A stretch of 64,000 nucleotides of DNA from Lysobacter sp. CFH 32150 (lineage in GTDB: Bacteria > Pseudomonadota > Gammaproteobacteria > Xanthomonadales > Xanthomonadaceae): positions 62,001 through 126,000 of the forward strand of contig NZ_JALDWJ010000009.1 of assembly GCF_022758295.1 (NCBI RefSeq), given 5' to 3'. Below are positions 54,486-63,421 of the stretch, in pieces. Under the pieces are notes generated by a model that had not been told where the DNA came from, did not search any database, and saw only the letters and a list, made by a program, of their open reading frames with translations. A program made the position numbers and the translations under genes. The first letter of the stretch is position 1. Every line of letters starts with the position of its first letter.

Positions 54486-55487
54486 TCATCTCACGTTGAT
54501 GACAACCTTGCCTTTTGCACGCCCCGTTGCCAGGTAGTCCATTGCTTCGTTGGTCGCTTGGAACGGGAAGATCCGATCCATGACCGGCCGGACGACGCCA
54601 GATTCGATGAGCGACGTGATCTTGCTCAACTGCTCGCCGTTGGCCCGCATGAACACAAACGAGTAGCTGACGCCGTGCCGCTTGGCCTTCCTCCGGATGC
54701 CGGAGCTCAACAGGCGCGTGACTTGCTGCAGGAACCAGTTCAACCCGCTTTCTTTGGCGAATGCCATATCCGGCGGACCGGAGATGGAAATCAGTTTCCC
54801 TCCGGGCTTCAGCACCTTGAGGGACTTTTCGAGCGTGTCCGTGCCCAGGCTGTTCAAGACCACGTCGTAGCCATTCAGGACCTGCGAAAAATTCTCTTTC
54901 TTGTAGTCGATGACGACATCCGCGCCGAGACTTCTGACCAGATCGACATTCGCCGTGCTGGTCGTCGTCGCCACCGTTGCGCCGATGTGCTTTGCCAACT
55001 GGATGGCAAACGTGCCGACCCCGCCGGAACCGGCGTGGATCAGAACTTTCTGTCCCTTTTTCAGCTGCGCGCGTTCGATCAATACCTGCCACGCGGTCAG
55101 GCCCACCAGCGGGATGGAGGCGGCCTCTTCCATGGTGAGATTCTTGGGCTTCAGCGCAACGTCGGCTTCATTCATGGCGATGAGTTCAGCGAACGTCCCG
55201 ATCCGGTCCTGGTTCGGCCGTGCATACACCTCGTCGCCAGGCTTGAACCCTCGGACCTTGGCCCCGACACGGACCACGACCCCAGCCACGTCGTTGCCCA
55301 GGATCAGCGGCAAGCGATAGGGCAGGATGAGCTTGAACTCGCCATCCCGGATCTTGGCATCCAGCGCGTTCAAACCGGCTGCGTGGATGGCGACCAGGAC
55401 ATCATGGTCGCGAACTTCCGGCTCCGGCATTTCGCCGAGGCGCAATGCGCTGTTGTTTTTGTAGCGATCGACGATGAATGCCTTCAT
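54486..55487 (-). CDS. Zinc-independent NAD(P)H quinone oxidoreductase (MDR family)
   Basis: 333 residues, quinone-reductase-like medium-chain dehydrogenase. GROES-like N-terminal domain (GLNALDAKIRDGEFK, LGNDVAGVVVRVGAKVRGFKPGDEV) and Rossmann domain with IHAGSGGVGTFAIQLAKHIGA. No structural-zinc cysteines, as expected for this subgroup. Its ATG overlaps the stop of the SDR gene by four bases, so translation is coupled. Likely regulated by the TetR upstream. Confidence 0.92.
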   Translation of the reverse strand: MKAFIVDRYKNNSALRLGEMPEPEVRDHDVLVAIHAAGLNALDAKIRDGEFKLILPYRLPLILGNDVAGVVVRVGAKVRGFKPGDEVYARPNQDRIGTFAELIAMNEADVALKPKNLTMEEAASIPLVGLTAWQVLIERAQLKKGQKVLIHAGSGGVGTFAIQLAKHIGATVATTTSTANVDLVRSLGADVVIDYKKENFSQVLNGYDVVLNSLGTDTLEKSLKVLKPGGKLISISGPPDMAFAKESGLNWFLQQVTRLLSSGIRRKAKRHGVSYSFVFMRANGEQLSKITSLIESGVVRPVMDRIFPFQATNEAMDYLATGRAKGKVVINVR

Positions 55488-56338
55488 GACTGCTTCTCTG
55501 GGTGTGTGAAGAAGAGTCGAGTCGGGGCATCGAGTCGCAGATCCTTTCGAATGCCAGCGTCCACCAATCGAGCCGGCGCAAATCTGCGAAGCAATCGCAG
55601 GCGATTCGCGAGCCCGCCGGCCGTGTACCGGAGTTTTGGCTGGACGGCGATGGCCGCTTGCAGCACGACGTCGGCCACAACGGTCGGCTCCTCAGCCGTT
55701 GCCATTACCTTTTTGAGCACTTTGTCGAGGAGCGCTCGAACCTCGCGATACTCATCGAGCTTCGCATCGGGAGCCAGGAAGTTCGTGTCGAACTGCGTCT
55801 TCGTGTAGGCGGGCTCGATCACCGAGACCCGGATGCCTCTTGTGCGCAGCTCGTGATCGAGCGACTCCGAATAGCCTTCAACCGCATGCTTGGTTGCGGC
55901 ATAGAGCGCCCCGTAAGGCATCGGAAGGAAACCAAGCACAGAGCCGATGTTGATGATGCGGCCGTTTCCCTGACGTCGCATGTGCGGCACGACGGCACGG
56001 GTCATGCGGATCAGTCCGAAGAAGTTTGTTTCAAAGATCGCCTTGGCCTGCTCGATCGAACTCTCTTCCGCTCCGGCGGGCGCAACGCCGAAGCCGGCGT
56101 TGTTCACCAGCAGATCGATGCGGCCTTCCAACCGGATCAGCTGGCTGACGGCAGCTTCGACTGATTCGTCGCTGGTCACGTCGAGCGGCAGCATGTGGAA
56201 CGATCGCTTGCCCTCTTGCGCACCGCGTCGACTGGTGCCGTAGACCTTGTAGCCAGCCTTCGCGAGCCGCTCCGCGGTGGCCTGGCCGATGCCGGACGAG
56301 GCGCCCGTGACGAGCGCGATGGAACCTTTGATGTTCAT
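55484..56338 (-). CDS. Short-chain dehydrogenase/reductase
   Basis: 284 residues. Classical SDR motifs: cofactor TGASSGIGQATA, NNAGFGV, and the active site Ser and YxxxK in NIGSVLGFLPMPYGALYAATKHAVEGYSES. Reduces a carbonyl or oxidises an alcohol with NAD(P)H. It heads a two-gene unit with the quinone-type oxidoreductase. A copy of the TetR operator motif lies about 40 bases upstream. Confidence 0.93.
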   Translation of the reverse strand: MNIKGSIALVTGASSGIGQATAERLAKAGYKVYGTSRRGAQEGKRSFHMLPLDVTSDESVEAAVSQLIRLEGRIDLLVNNAGFGVAPAGAEESSIEQAKAIFETNFFGLIRMTRAVVPHMRRQGNGRIINIGSVLGFLPMPYGALYAATKHAVEGYSESLDHELRTRGIRVSVIEPAYTKTQFDTNFLAPDAKLDEYREVRALLDKVLKKVMATAEEPTVVADVVLQAAIAVQPKLRYTAGGLANRLRLLRRFAPARLVDAGIRKDLRLDAPTRLFFTHPEKQS

Positions 56339-56377
56339 TGGGATGCCTTCAGTCGGAGAGGGGAAGTTGTGCTGCTT

Positions 56378-56395
56378 TTATGATGATCGTCATAT
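56378..56395 (-). promoter_or_regulatory. Candidate TetR operator upstream of the SDR gene
   Basis: Read on the minus strand, ATATGA-CGATC-ATCATAA (56378-56395) matches the palindrome over the TetR start (ATATGA-TTAAC-ATCATAT) in both arms. Confidence 0.6.
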
Positions 56396-56432
56396 TCAAG
56401 GACGAGCGCGCAGACGGGGTTCCAAGTGGGGG

Positions 56433-57014
56433 TCAGTTCTGGTTCGGAGCGAGGTGCTTCAGCGCTGCCTTGCGCAGCGCATCGGAAAGCCTGGGCTCGT
56501 CGACGGCACGCGCCAGCACCAGTGCGCCCACCATCGTCGCGACGGTGAAGAGGGCGCGCTCGTGTGCGCCCGGCTGCCCCCAGTCGGGCGACTGGCGGGC
56601 GACGAGGTCAATCATCTCCTTGATGCGGCGCGTGGCGGCGCGCCTTACCTCAGGCGCCTGGCGTGGCATCTCCGAACCAAGCGCGGCAGTTGCACAACCA
56701 GTCTCAATCGCCTCGAGGTGCTCTTCCGAGAGATAGGCCCGCATCATGGCCGGGAGCGCCTGCTGCGGTGGCGAGCTGGCGGCGATGCGCTCCATCATCT
56801 CCACGCTTTCACTGCCGGCACGGTCGGCGGCCTCGGCGAGCATCGCCTCGCGCGACGGAAAATGGGCGTAGAAGCCGCCGTGCGTCAGACCGGCGGCCTT
56901 CATGATGTCGGCGACGCCGGTGCCGTTGTAGCCACTGCGCCGAATGGCGCGCGCGGCGGCGTCGACGATGCGATCGTGCGTAGCTTCCTTGGATCTGGGG
57001 GCGGCTCGTTTCAT
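56433..57014 (-). CDS. TetR/AcrR family repressor
   Basis: 193 residues. DNA-binding part KEATHDRIVDAAARAIRRSGYNGTGVADIMKAAGLTHGGFYAHFPSREAM; the rest resembles regulators of oxidoreductase operons. The ATG at 57014 overlaps its own candidate operator and has no ribosome site; TATGAT lies about 12 bases ahead, so a leaderless transcript is likely. The SDR and quinone reductase genes follow on the same strand. Confidence 0.92.
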   Translation of the reverse strand: MKRAAPRSKEATHDRIVDAAARAIRRSGYNGTGVADIMKAAGLTHGGFYAHFPSREAMLAEAADRAGSESVEMMERIAASSPPQQALPAMMRAYLSEEHLEAIETGCATAALGSEMPRQAPEVRRAATRRIKEMIDLVARQSPDWGQPGAHERALFTVATMVGALVLARAVDEPRLSDALRKAALKHLAPNQN

Positions 57015-57030
57015 ATGATTAACATCATAT
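57013..57030. promoter_or_regulatory. TetR autoregulatory palindrome
   Basis: ATATGAT-TAAC-ATCATAT, a perfect 7-bp inverted repeat covering the first codon of the TetR gene and its probable -10 box. Binding here would block transcription directly. Confidence 0.7.
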
Positions 57031-57093
57031 TAAATTCCGAGGCGCGGCGCAAGGGGGCCATGCGGCAGGTTGGGCAGGGCTTTTTTTGGCGAG

Positions 57094-57894
57094 CTAAGCG
57101 ACGATCGCTTCAAGCCATCTAGTGACCATCTCAGCCACGACGTCGCCCTTCTCGCGATGCGGCACATGCCCGCACTGCGGAAGGATTTCGATGGTCGAAT
57201 GCCCAGCCGTCAGCTCGCCGATACGCTGGGGGTGGCGAATGGAGCCGAACTCATCGCTGTCGCCATGGATGGCAAGCACGGGGCAACGCACGCGACGCAG
57301 GTCTTCGTCCAGATTCCAACCGGCGAAGTCAGGAGCCAGCCACGTATCGATCCACGCACTCAGAACCCAGGCTGCCTTGTCCCCGTGATGCTTCTTCAGG
57401 CGATCAAGTTGGCCTTCCGAAACGAAGGCCCGCTTGGCATCGAGGATGCCCGCGATCGTGCGATCTTCGACGAACGCCTGGGCGGATTCCGTGATCAGGG
57501 CATGGCACTCCTGCGTGTAGGTTGCCGCACACGCAACGGCCATGCCGCCGCCGACGCTGTGCCCGAATGCGATGAAACTTTCGATCTCCAACTGTTCGCG
57601 CAGCGCGGAAAAAGCACCTTGTGCCTCCTCGCGAACAAAGTTGCCATCCAGCGTGCCCGGATGCGGTTCGGACTTGCCGAACCCAAGGCGATCGTAGGCG
57701 ATCACATCCCTGTCGGTCGCACGGGCAAGGCGCTCGGGAAAATCGCGCCACAGATCCACGCAGCCCAGGGAGTCGTGAAACAGCACGATTGGGGCATTGC
57801 CATCTGGAGCGCTGGTCGCATGGTTCCAGCGCTTCGCAAAGATCCGACCCTGGTGGGTATCGACCAGGATCTCCTGGGCATGGATGGCACGCAT
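57094..57894 (-). CDS. Alpha/beta hydrolase
   Basis: 266 residues, no signal peptide. FHDSLGCVDLWRDFPERLA, DRLGFGKSEPHPG, nucleophile AFGHSVGGGMAVA (Ser about 112), acid in AIHGDSDEFGS and His in PQCGHVPHREKGD. A member of the broad group containing BioH- and MhpC-like enzymes; substrate unknown. It lies upstream of the TetR gene on the same strand. Confidence 0.9.
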   Translation of the reverse strand: MRAIHAQEILVDTHQGRIFAKRWNHATSAPDGNAPIVLFHDSLGCVDLWRDFPERLARATDRDVIAYDRLGFGKSEPHPGTLDGNFVREEAQGAFSALREQLEIESFIAFGHSVGGGMAVACAATYTQECHALITESAQAFVEDRTIAGILDAKRAFVSEGQLDRLKKHHGDKAAWVLSAWIDTWLAPDFAGWNLDEDLRRVRCPVLAIHGDSDEFGSIRHPQRIGELTAGHSTIEILPQCGHVPHREKGDVVAEMVTRWLEAIVA

Positions 57895-58055
57895 TGAATT
57901 CCTTCAGGACATGGTAGTCAGGAGCAATGGCGTCCTGTCGCCGGCCACTGATTTTCGCAGTGGTCGCAGTCGCCAGCCACTCGACCGTGACTTCCGACCG
58001 GCGCGGCCGTCACGGTACTCGACCATGCTCGGGCTTCATCTCCCCGGAACTCGCC

Positions 58056-59861
58056 ATGACCTTGCGTCCGCTTGCCCTAGCCCTCGCCTTGACCCTCGCG
58101 GCCACGGCCGCCCCCGCCTTAGCCCAGGATGCGACGCCCAAAGCCACGCAATCGCAGTCGGGCAAGGCCGCGAAACTCACTGCGCTGTACGAGCAGTACT
58201 GGGAAGAGAACCTCAAGCTCAATCCGGTCGCAGCGACCTTCCAGGGCGACCCGCGCTACAACGACCAGCTGCCTGATTTCGGCTCGGCGCAATACCGCAA
58301 GCAGATGCACGACTTCACCACGCGCTGGTTGAAGACCATGGAGGACATCGGCCCGGGCGGACTCGAAGGCCAGGACCTGCTCAGCTATCAGATCTTCGTC
58401 GCTGACGCGAAGGATTCGCTGGAAGGCGAGCAGTTCCCCGACTGGATGATGCCGGTCAACCAGATGGGCAGTCTGCCCAGCTTCGCCGTGCAGCTCGGAT
58501 CCGGCACCGGTGCGCAGCCGTTCAAGACGGTCAAGGATTACGACAACTGGCTCAAGCGCGGCGACCGCCTGCCGGTGTTGTTCGATACCGCCATCGCCAA
58601 CATGCGCGAAGGCATCAAGGCCGGCGTGGTGCAGCCCAAGGCGCTGATGGTCAAGGTGGTCCCGCAGCTGGATGCGCTGATCAAGGACAAACCCGAGGAC
58701 ACGTTGTTCTGGGGCCCCATCAAGAACTTCCCGGCCGATTTCTCCGCGGCCGACAAGGAGCGCCTCACCAACGCATATCGCGCCATGATCGCCGACAAGC
58801 TCATGCCGGCTTACAGGAAGCTGCGCGCCTTCATCAATGACGAATACCTGCCCAGGACCCGCGACACCTTCGGTCTGGACAAGCTGCCCAACGGTGAAGC
58901 GTGGTACGCGTTCAATGCGCGCCAGAGCACCACCACCAACAAGACGCCTGACGAGATCCATCAGATCGGCCTGAGCGAGGTCGCGCGCATCCACGGCGAG
59001 ATCCAGAAAGTGATGGACCAGGTCGCCTTCAAGGGATCGCTGCAGGACTTCTTCAAGTTCATGCAGGACGACCCGCGCTTCGGCTTCAAGAGCGAGGACG
59101 CGCTGCTCGCCCACTACCGCGCACTTGAAGCCAGGATCAACAAGAAGATCCCGGGGCAGTTCTCGCTGATCCCGAAATCGCCGTTCGAGATCCGCGCGGT
59201 CGAACCCTTCCGCGCCAAATCGGCAGCCGGCGGCGAGTACCACGCGCCGAGCGAGGACGGCAGCCGCCCCGGCATCTTCTACGTCAACACCTACGACCTG
59301 CCGACGCGCAAGACCTGGGATGCGGAAGACCTGTACCTGCATGAAGCCATCCCCGGCCACCATTTCCAGATCGCGTTGTCGCAAGAACTGACCGGCTTGC
59401 CCAAGTTCCGCCGCTTCGGTGGCGAAACCGCGTTCGCCGAGGGCTGGGGTTTGTACTCCGAATCGCTCGGCAAGGACCTGGGCGTCTACACCGACCCGTA
59501 CGACTACTTCGGCTACCTGCAGAACGAACTGTGGCGAGCAATCCGGCTGGTTGTCGACACCGGCCTGCATAGCAAGGACTGGTCCCGCGAGCAGGTGATC
59601 AAGTACATGCTCGACAATTCCGCCGAAAGCGAAACCCAGTCCACCGCCGAAGCCGAGCGCTACATCGCCTGGCCGGGCCAGGCGCTGGCGTACAAGATCG
59701 GCGAGCTCAAGATCCAGGAACTGCGCGACCGCGCCGAACGCGAACTCGGCGACAAGTTCGACGTCCGCGAATTCCACGCCGAAGTGCTGAAGGATGGCGC
59801 GGTGCCGCTGGATATCCTCGAAGGCAAGATCGATCGTTGGATCGCTTCGAAGAAAGCCTGA
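58056..59861 (+). CDS. Exported DUF885 family protein (putative metallopeptidase)
   Basis: 601 residues. Signal peptide MTLRPLALALALTLAATAAPALAQ, then a mostly helical DUF885 body. The diagnostic zinc-type motif is LYLHEAIPGHHFQIAL (about 430-445), followed by FAEGWGLYSESLG with the likely third ligand Glu. PRYNDQLPDFGS and LQNELWRAIRLVVDTGLH are also typical. Probably periplasmic and peptidase-like, by motif. The ATG at 58056 is chosen because the signal peptide starts there. A good terminator follows. Confidence 0.92.
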   Translation: MTLRPLALALALTLAATAAPALAQDATPKATQSQSGKAAKLTALYEQYWEENLKLNPVAATFQGDPRYNDQLPDFGSAQYRKQMHDFTTRWLKTMEDIGPGGLEGQDLLSYQIFVADAKDSLEGEQFPDWMMPVNQMGSLPSFAVQLGSGTGAQPFKTVKDYDNWLKRGDRLPVLFDTAIANMREGIKAGVVQPKALMVKVVPQLDALIKDKPEDTLFWGPIKNFPADFSAADKERLTNAYRAMIADKLMPAYRKLRAFINDEYLPRTRDTFGLDKLPNGEAWYAFNARQSTTTNKTPDEIHQIGLSEVARIHGEIQKVMDQVAFKGSLQDFFKFMQDDPRFGFKSEDALLAHYRALEARINKKIPGQFSLIPKSPFEIRAVEPFRAKSAAGGEYHAPSEDGSRPGIFYVNTYDLPTRKTWDAEDLYLHEAIPGHHFQIALSQELTGLPKFRRFGGETAFAEGWGLYSESLGKDLGVYTDPYDYFGYLQNELWRAIRLVVDTGLHSKDWSREQVIKYMLDNSAESETQSTAEAERYIAWPGQALAYKIGELKIQELRDRAERELGDKFDVREFHAEVLKDGAVPLDILEGKIDRWIASKKA

Positions 59862-59884
59862 TCGCGCGCTGCGGATGCATGGAG

Positions 59885-59914
59885 GAAGGGCCGGCTATGC
59901 CGGCCCTTCTGTTT
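59885..59914 (+). terminator. Rho-independent terminator after the DUF885 gene
   Basis: An 11-bp stem (gaagggccggc / gccggcccttc) with a tat loop, followed by tgttt. It is 24 bases after the stop. Confidence 0.85.
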
Positions 59915-60065
59915 GTGGGGCAGTCCTGCTCATCCGAGGCCGAAAGCGGACCTTGACGGAATGAGCGCTGACGACCCATAGCGGTCATTCATCGCTGATC
60001 TCGTCCTGGTCAACCCGCGCACTATCATGAGCGATGGAATCCTCGGCCAGAGACTGGCCAGGGGC

Positions 60066-60410
60066 TCACATCATGGCGCGATTGAAATAGGTCGCCTGCT
60101 CGAACTCAGCGATGTTCGCGGCAATGCGGGGAAGTAGTGGAAACATCTCAGTCAGCTCGCTGACGATGGCCTTCGACAAGACAGCGCGTTGCTCGACACT
60201 GCGCCCCTGCATGATCCAGGCGAAGGTGTGAATGAAATCTTCCCGCCCGCTGCCAGCAGCGTAGACCCCGAAGGGGCGTATACGGATCTTGATGTCCGAT
60301 TCTTCGAACAGCCCTGAAGCACTCACCACTCGACGCAGCCGGGTGATGATCGATTCTTCGTCATGAATCTGAAGTATTCCCTGAGAACAGTCGACTACGA
60401 AGTGCGGCAT
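60066..60410 (-). CDS. 5-carboxymethyl-2-hydroxymuconate delta-isomerase (CHMI) family protein
   Basis: 114 residues, tautomerase superfamily. Starts MPHFVVDCSQGILQ, giving the catalytic Pro-1 after Met removal, and contains FGVYAAGSGREDFIHTFAWIMQGRSVEQRAVLS, typical of CHMI. In homoprotocatechuate degradation this enzyme isomerises an intermediate, but no other genes of that pathway are in the window, so this may be a stand-alone tautomerase. Confidence 0.88.
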   Translation of the reverse strand: MPHFVVDCSQGILQIHDEESIITRLRRVVSASGLFEESDIKIRIRPFGVYAAGSGREDFIHTFAWIMQGRSVEQRAVLSKAIVSELTEMFPLLPRIAANIAEFEQATYFNRAMM

Positions 60411-60476
60411 GATGGCTTCATCGGTTGAAGAGTGAATCGAGGGGCGCGATCGCTTCCGAGCGAAACGAGGCAGGGT

Positions 60477-60971
60477 TCAATCAAGCCGGCGCCACACGGA
60501 AACCGGGATGCTCCCATCTACCCGGGGCGGCACCTTGTAACGCAGCTCGGCGCCGTCCAGCTTGTACTGGCGCCTTTGGGTCGTGCCTTCCCAGTTGAGG
60601 AAGGACGAGCCTTCGATCGAGAACACCAGCATCCCTGCGCGTTCGTCGATCGTGATCGTCCCGTAGTGGGTACTGCTGCCCATGACCGCGGACCTGAGTT
60701 CGTCGACGCTGCCATCGGCCTTGCTGTCGCTGGCGAAACGCAGGCGTTCGGACTTGAAGATCTGCAGCGAATACTGCCCCTTGGCATCGACGACGAGCCT
60801 GCCCTTCGGGTTCTCGCCGTAGTCCCGCGTCGTCTCGCCATCCGGCAAGACCTTGTCCGCGGCGACCAGGGTCCAGGTGCCTTGCAGTGGGAACCCGCGT
60901 GTGGGCACTTGCGCGTCACTCGCGGCCATTCCCGCCAGCATTGCGACGAGTGCGCCGGTCAGTAGTTTCAT
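60477..60971 (-). CDS. Exported lipocalin-like domain protein
   Basis: 164 residues. Signal peptide (MKLLTGALVAMLAGMAASDA) and a Lipocalin_5-type barrel: LQGTWTLVAADKVLPDGE, PKGRLVVDAKGQYSLQIF, THYGTITIDERAGMLVFSI, and a final SVWRRL strand. Probably periplasmic and ligand-binding. It is divergent from a LysR gene over 111 bases with an inverted repeat between them, so it is its likely target. Confidence 0.85.
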   Translation of the reverse strand: MKLLTGALVAMLAGMAASDAQVPTRGFPLQGTWTLVAADKVLPDGETTRDYGENPKGRLVVDAKGQYSLQIFKSERLRFASDSKADGSVDELRSAVMGSSTHYGTITIDERAGMLVFSIEGSSFLNWEGTTQRRQYKLDGAELRYKVPPRVDGSIPVSVWRRLD

Positions 60972-61022
60972 CAGAGTGAGTCCTTATGGATCGGGGATCG
61001 ACCGGTCCATCCTAGGCCGCTT

Positions 61023-61059
61023 GATAGATATGAGAAATGCATTTACAAAGATATCTGTC
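61023..61059. promoter_or_regulatory. Interrupted inverted repeat between lipocalin and LysR genes
   Basis: GATAGATAT (61023-61031) and ATATCTGTC (61051-61059) match as inverted arms at 8 of 9 bases around the palindrome AAATGCATTT (61035-61044). Candidate LysR binding site. Confidence 0.55.
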
Positions 61060-61082
61060 ATTTCAAAATCGAATCCATCCAT

Positions 61083-61922
61083 ATGAAGGCGATGGACGTG
61101 GACGCGGTCAGGGCTTTCCTGCTGGCGGCCGACTTGCAGAGCTTCACCCGGGCAGCCGACGTGCTGGGCACCACCCAGTCCGCAGTCAGCCTCAAGCTAC
61201 GGCGCCTGGAAGGGCAACTCGGCCGCCGCCTGCTGGAACGCACGCCGCGGCATGTTCGCCTGTCGGTCGAGGGACTGGCCTTTCTCGGCGTGGCGCGCGA
61301 ACTGGTGTCGTCCCACGACCGCGCGGCCGCCGCCTTTGAGACCGAGCAGCGCCGGTTGGCGATCGGCATCAACCAACAACTGGTCGGAAGCGAACTTCCG
61401 TTTCTGTTGCGGCGGATGCGGGACCACGATCCGAATCTACTGGTCGAGATGCGCATCGCCGGCACCAACGAACTCATGCGAGGCCTGGAACAGGGAGAAC
61501 TCGACGCCGTGTTGGTGCTGCGCCCCGAGGATCGCGGCAAGCGGGGCAAGGCGGTGTGCGCGGAAACCTTTTCATGGTTCGCGGCGGCCGGCTGGGAGCC
61601 GCGCGCCGGCCAGCCGTTGCCACTGGCGACGCAAGGCGAGTCGTGCCGCGTCCGCATCGAGGCGGTACGCGCGCTTGATCGCGCCGGCATCGAATGGTGC
61701 GAAGTCTTCGTCGGCAAGGGCGCCGCGATCCTGGGTGCCGCCGCTGTCGCCGGCCTCGCGGTGGCGGTGCTGGCGCGGCGCGCGGCGCCGCCGGTCACAG
61801 TTGACGTCAGCGGGCTCCTGTCGCTGCCGCCGATTCGCTCGCAGGACGTGATGCTCTATAGCAACCTCAGCGACCGGCGAACGCGCAATGCATTGCGCGT
61901 TCTCTCGCTGGCCTTTCAGTGA
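61083..61922 (+). CDS. LysR family transcription regulator
   Basis: 279 residues. Winged helix MDVDAVRAFLLAADLQSFTRAADVLGTTQSAVSLKLRRLEGQLGRRLLER, then a rather short ligand-binding domain (GINQQLVGSELPFLLRRMRDHDPNLLVEMRIAG ... VGKGAAILGAAAVAGLAVAVLARR). Divergent from the lipocalin-like gene. A start at 61092 (MDVD) is also possible. Confidence 0.9.
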   Translation: MKAMDVDAVRAFLLAADLQSFTRAADVLGTTQSAVSLKLRRLEGQLGRRLLERTPRHVRLSVEGLAFLGVARELVSSHDRAAAAFETEQRRLAIGINQQLVGSELPFLLRRMRDHDPNLLVEMRIAGTNELMRGLEQGELDAVLVLRPEDRGKRGKAVCAETFSWFAAAGWEPRAGQPLPLATQGESCRVRIEAVRALDRAGIEWCEVFVGKGAAILGAAAVAGLAVAVLARRAAPPVTVDVSGLLSLPPIRSQDVMLYSNLSDRRTRNALRVLSLAFQ

Positions 61923-62078
61923 AGGAACTGAGTCACGGGGCAAGAGTGGGTTGTGTCAGCAATGACTCGCTACCCATATGGAACGGCAACGACAGTTGCC
62001 TCTTATGTGGACTGATCGTGCTGTCGTCAAACCGCATGACCGCTTCTGGCCGTAAGCGAGCAGACGAACAGCCCCAAG

Positions 62079-62105
62079 AAGCCTCGCAGTGCGGGGCCTT
62101 TTCAT
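62079..62105 (+). terminator. Probable terminator after the LysR gene
   Basis: gcctcgc-agt-gcggggc forms a 7-bp stem with one G-T pair, followed by cttttc. About 155 bases after the stop. Just upstream, near 62040, lies a copy of the gcttctggccgtaagcg repeat. Confidence 0.55.
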
Positions 62106-62135
62106 TGCAATCAAGATCATGCTGGCCGCCAACAC

Positions 62136-62825
62136 CTATGGAATCACGAAGCTTCCTTCGGTGATGGTCTGATTGCCGCTGACATCGATGGCCAGCACTT
62201 CGAACAGATGCGTGCCCTTACCGAGCGAGGCAGCGAATTCAAGCGGTAGGGTCACCTGGGTACTCGAATCCGGAAGCGTGACCTGGAAGGTGTCGACGAT
62301 GACCTGGTAGCCCACGATGTCGATCGGTCGCGCGGGGAAGCCGCTCGGTGTGCTTGCGACCGGGAGCCAGCTGATGGTGATGCTGTTGCCCACGACCTGC
62401 GTCGAGACAACCGGTGCAGCGGGGACGGCATGCGACAGTGTGGCGTTGCGGCCGAAGGGGACGTCGTCGACCGTGCTGCCGGTGAAGCGGTAGCGCCCTT
62501 CCGGGAACTGGCCCAGCAGTTGGTTCAAGGGGACGTCGTCGAGCGACGGTTCGGCGCCCTCGAAGAACAGTTCGGTCATGCCCAGTTCGGCGTAGGGTCC
62601 ACTGCCTTCCACCATGAAGATGGGGGTGCCGCCCGGGTTGACGATGGCGATGTCCTTCCAGTCTTCGCCGTCAAGGAAGACATGGAAGCCCAGATCGTTG
62701 GCCGAGGCGTTGAACTCGATGTAGATCCGCGCGATGGCGAGCTTGGCGGCCCAGGTCGCAGTGGTTGGGCCGAGGACAAGTATCGCGACCGCGAGGGCGG
62801 ATAGCAGACGTGTGGGTCGCGTCAT
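62136..62825 (-). CDS. Exported protein with C-terminal fibronectin-III-like domain, unknown function
   Basis: 229 residues. Signal peptide MTRPTRLLSALAVAILVLGPTTATWAA. The middle (about 28-125) contains RIYIEFNASANDLGFHVFLDGEDWKDIAIVNPGG; the C-terminal half (about 130-229) has strands and Val/Trp/Thr spacing of a fibronectin type III-like fold (NSITISWLPVAS, THLFEVLAIDVSGNQT). No catalytic motif is visible. Start at 62825 chosen for the signal peptide. Confidence 0.75.
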   Translation of the reverse strand: MTRPTRLLSALAVAILVLGPTTATWAAKLAIARIYIEFNASANDLGFHVFLDGEDWKDIAIVNPGGTPIFMVEGSGPYAELGMTELFFEGAEPSLDDVPLNQLLGQFPEGRYRFTGSTVDDVPFGRNATLSHAVPAAPVVSTQVVGNSITISWLPVASTPSGFPARPIDIVGYQVIVDTFQVTLPDSSTQVTLPLEFAASLGKGTHLFEVLAIDVSGNQTITEGSFVIP

Positions 62826-63139
62826 GGCGATGTCTCCTGGTAATAACAGGAACGACGCCTGGCGCCGGCGTAGTCGGGACATCGCCCGTCTGGAGTGGGC
62901 GCGCAGGAACAGCTCTTTGTTGCCGACCGGGAGTCCATCGTGGTCGCCATGTCGCACGGCTGCTACCTCGAGGCGATGGCCTCGGGCCCGGCGACGACAT
63001 TAGGGAACGTCGACGGGGAATGCAGCGTGAAGCTTCCATGAAATCAGATGGCAACGCTGACTTTGTCGGCGTGGCGCAGCGCCGTCGCTTAAGCCGCAAC
63101 GGACGCTGTCCTTCCCGACATGTGCCGGTCCGAGCTGCA

Positions 63140-63364
63140 TCAAGCGGTCACACGCGCGACGACTTTGCGTACCCACGGCGCAATGAGGGTCACGGCAACA
63201 AACGCGATGGGCCAGGTGGTTGCACAACTCCTGGCCCACTTCGCCAGAAACCCCGGGTGGATTCCCTGGCTAGTCGCCAGGACGAAGGCAGACACGATGG
63301 CGACCATGACGGCCGAGAGAAGCGCGCCGAAAACGATCGGCGCAAAACGAGCGGGGATACGCAT
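63140..63364 (-). CDS. DUF2798 family small membrane protein
   Basis: 74 residues: two hydrophobic segments (RFAPIVFGALLSAVMVAIVSAFVLAT and WPIAFVAVTLIAPWVRKVVARV) in the pattern of DUF2798 proteins. ggag lies ahead of the ATG at 63364. It is 57 bases after the DUF2938 gene on the same strand. Role unknown. Confidence 0.78.
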   Translation of the reverse strand: MRIPARFAPIVFGALLSAVMVAIVSAFVLATSQGIHPGFLAKWARSCATTWPIAFVAVTLIAPWVRKVVARVTA

Positions 63365-63421
63365 GACATTCTCCAGTTGGAAGTTGTTGATTGAATAAGT
63401 GTGTTGTTGCGAAGCCCGCAA

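Noticed and set aside
58119-59777. A 552-codon minus-strand frame opposite the DUF885 gene.
   Set aside because: No family features; the plus strand has a signal peptide and the HEAIPGHH motif.
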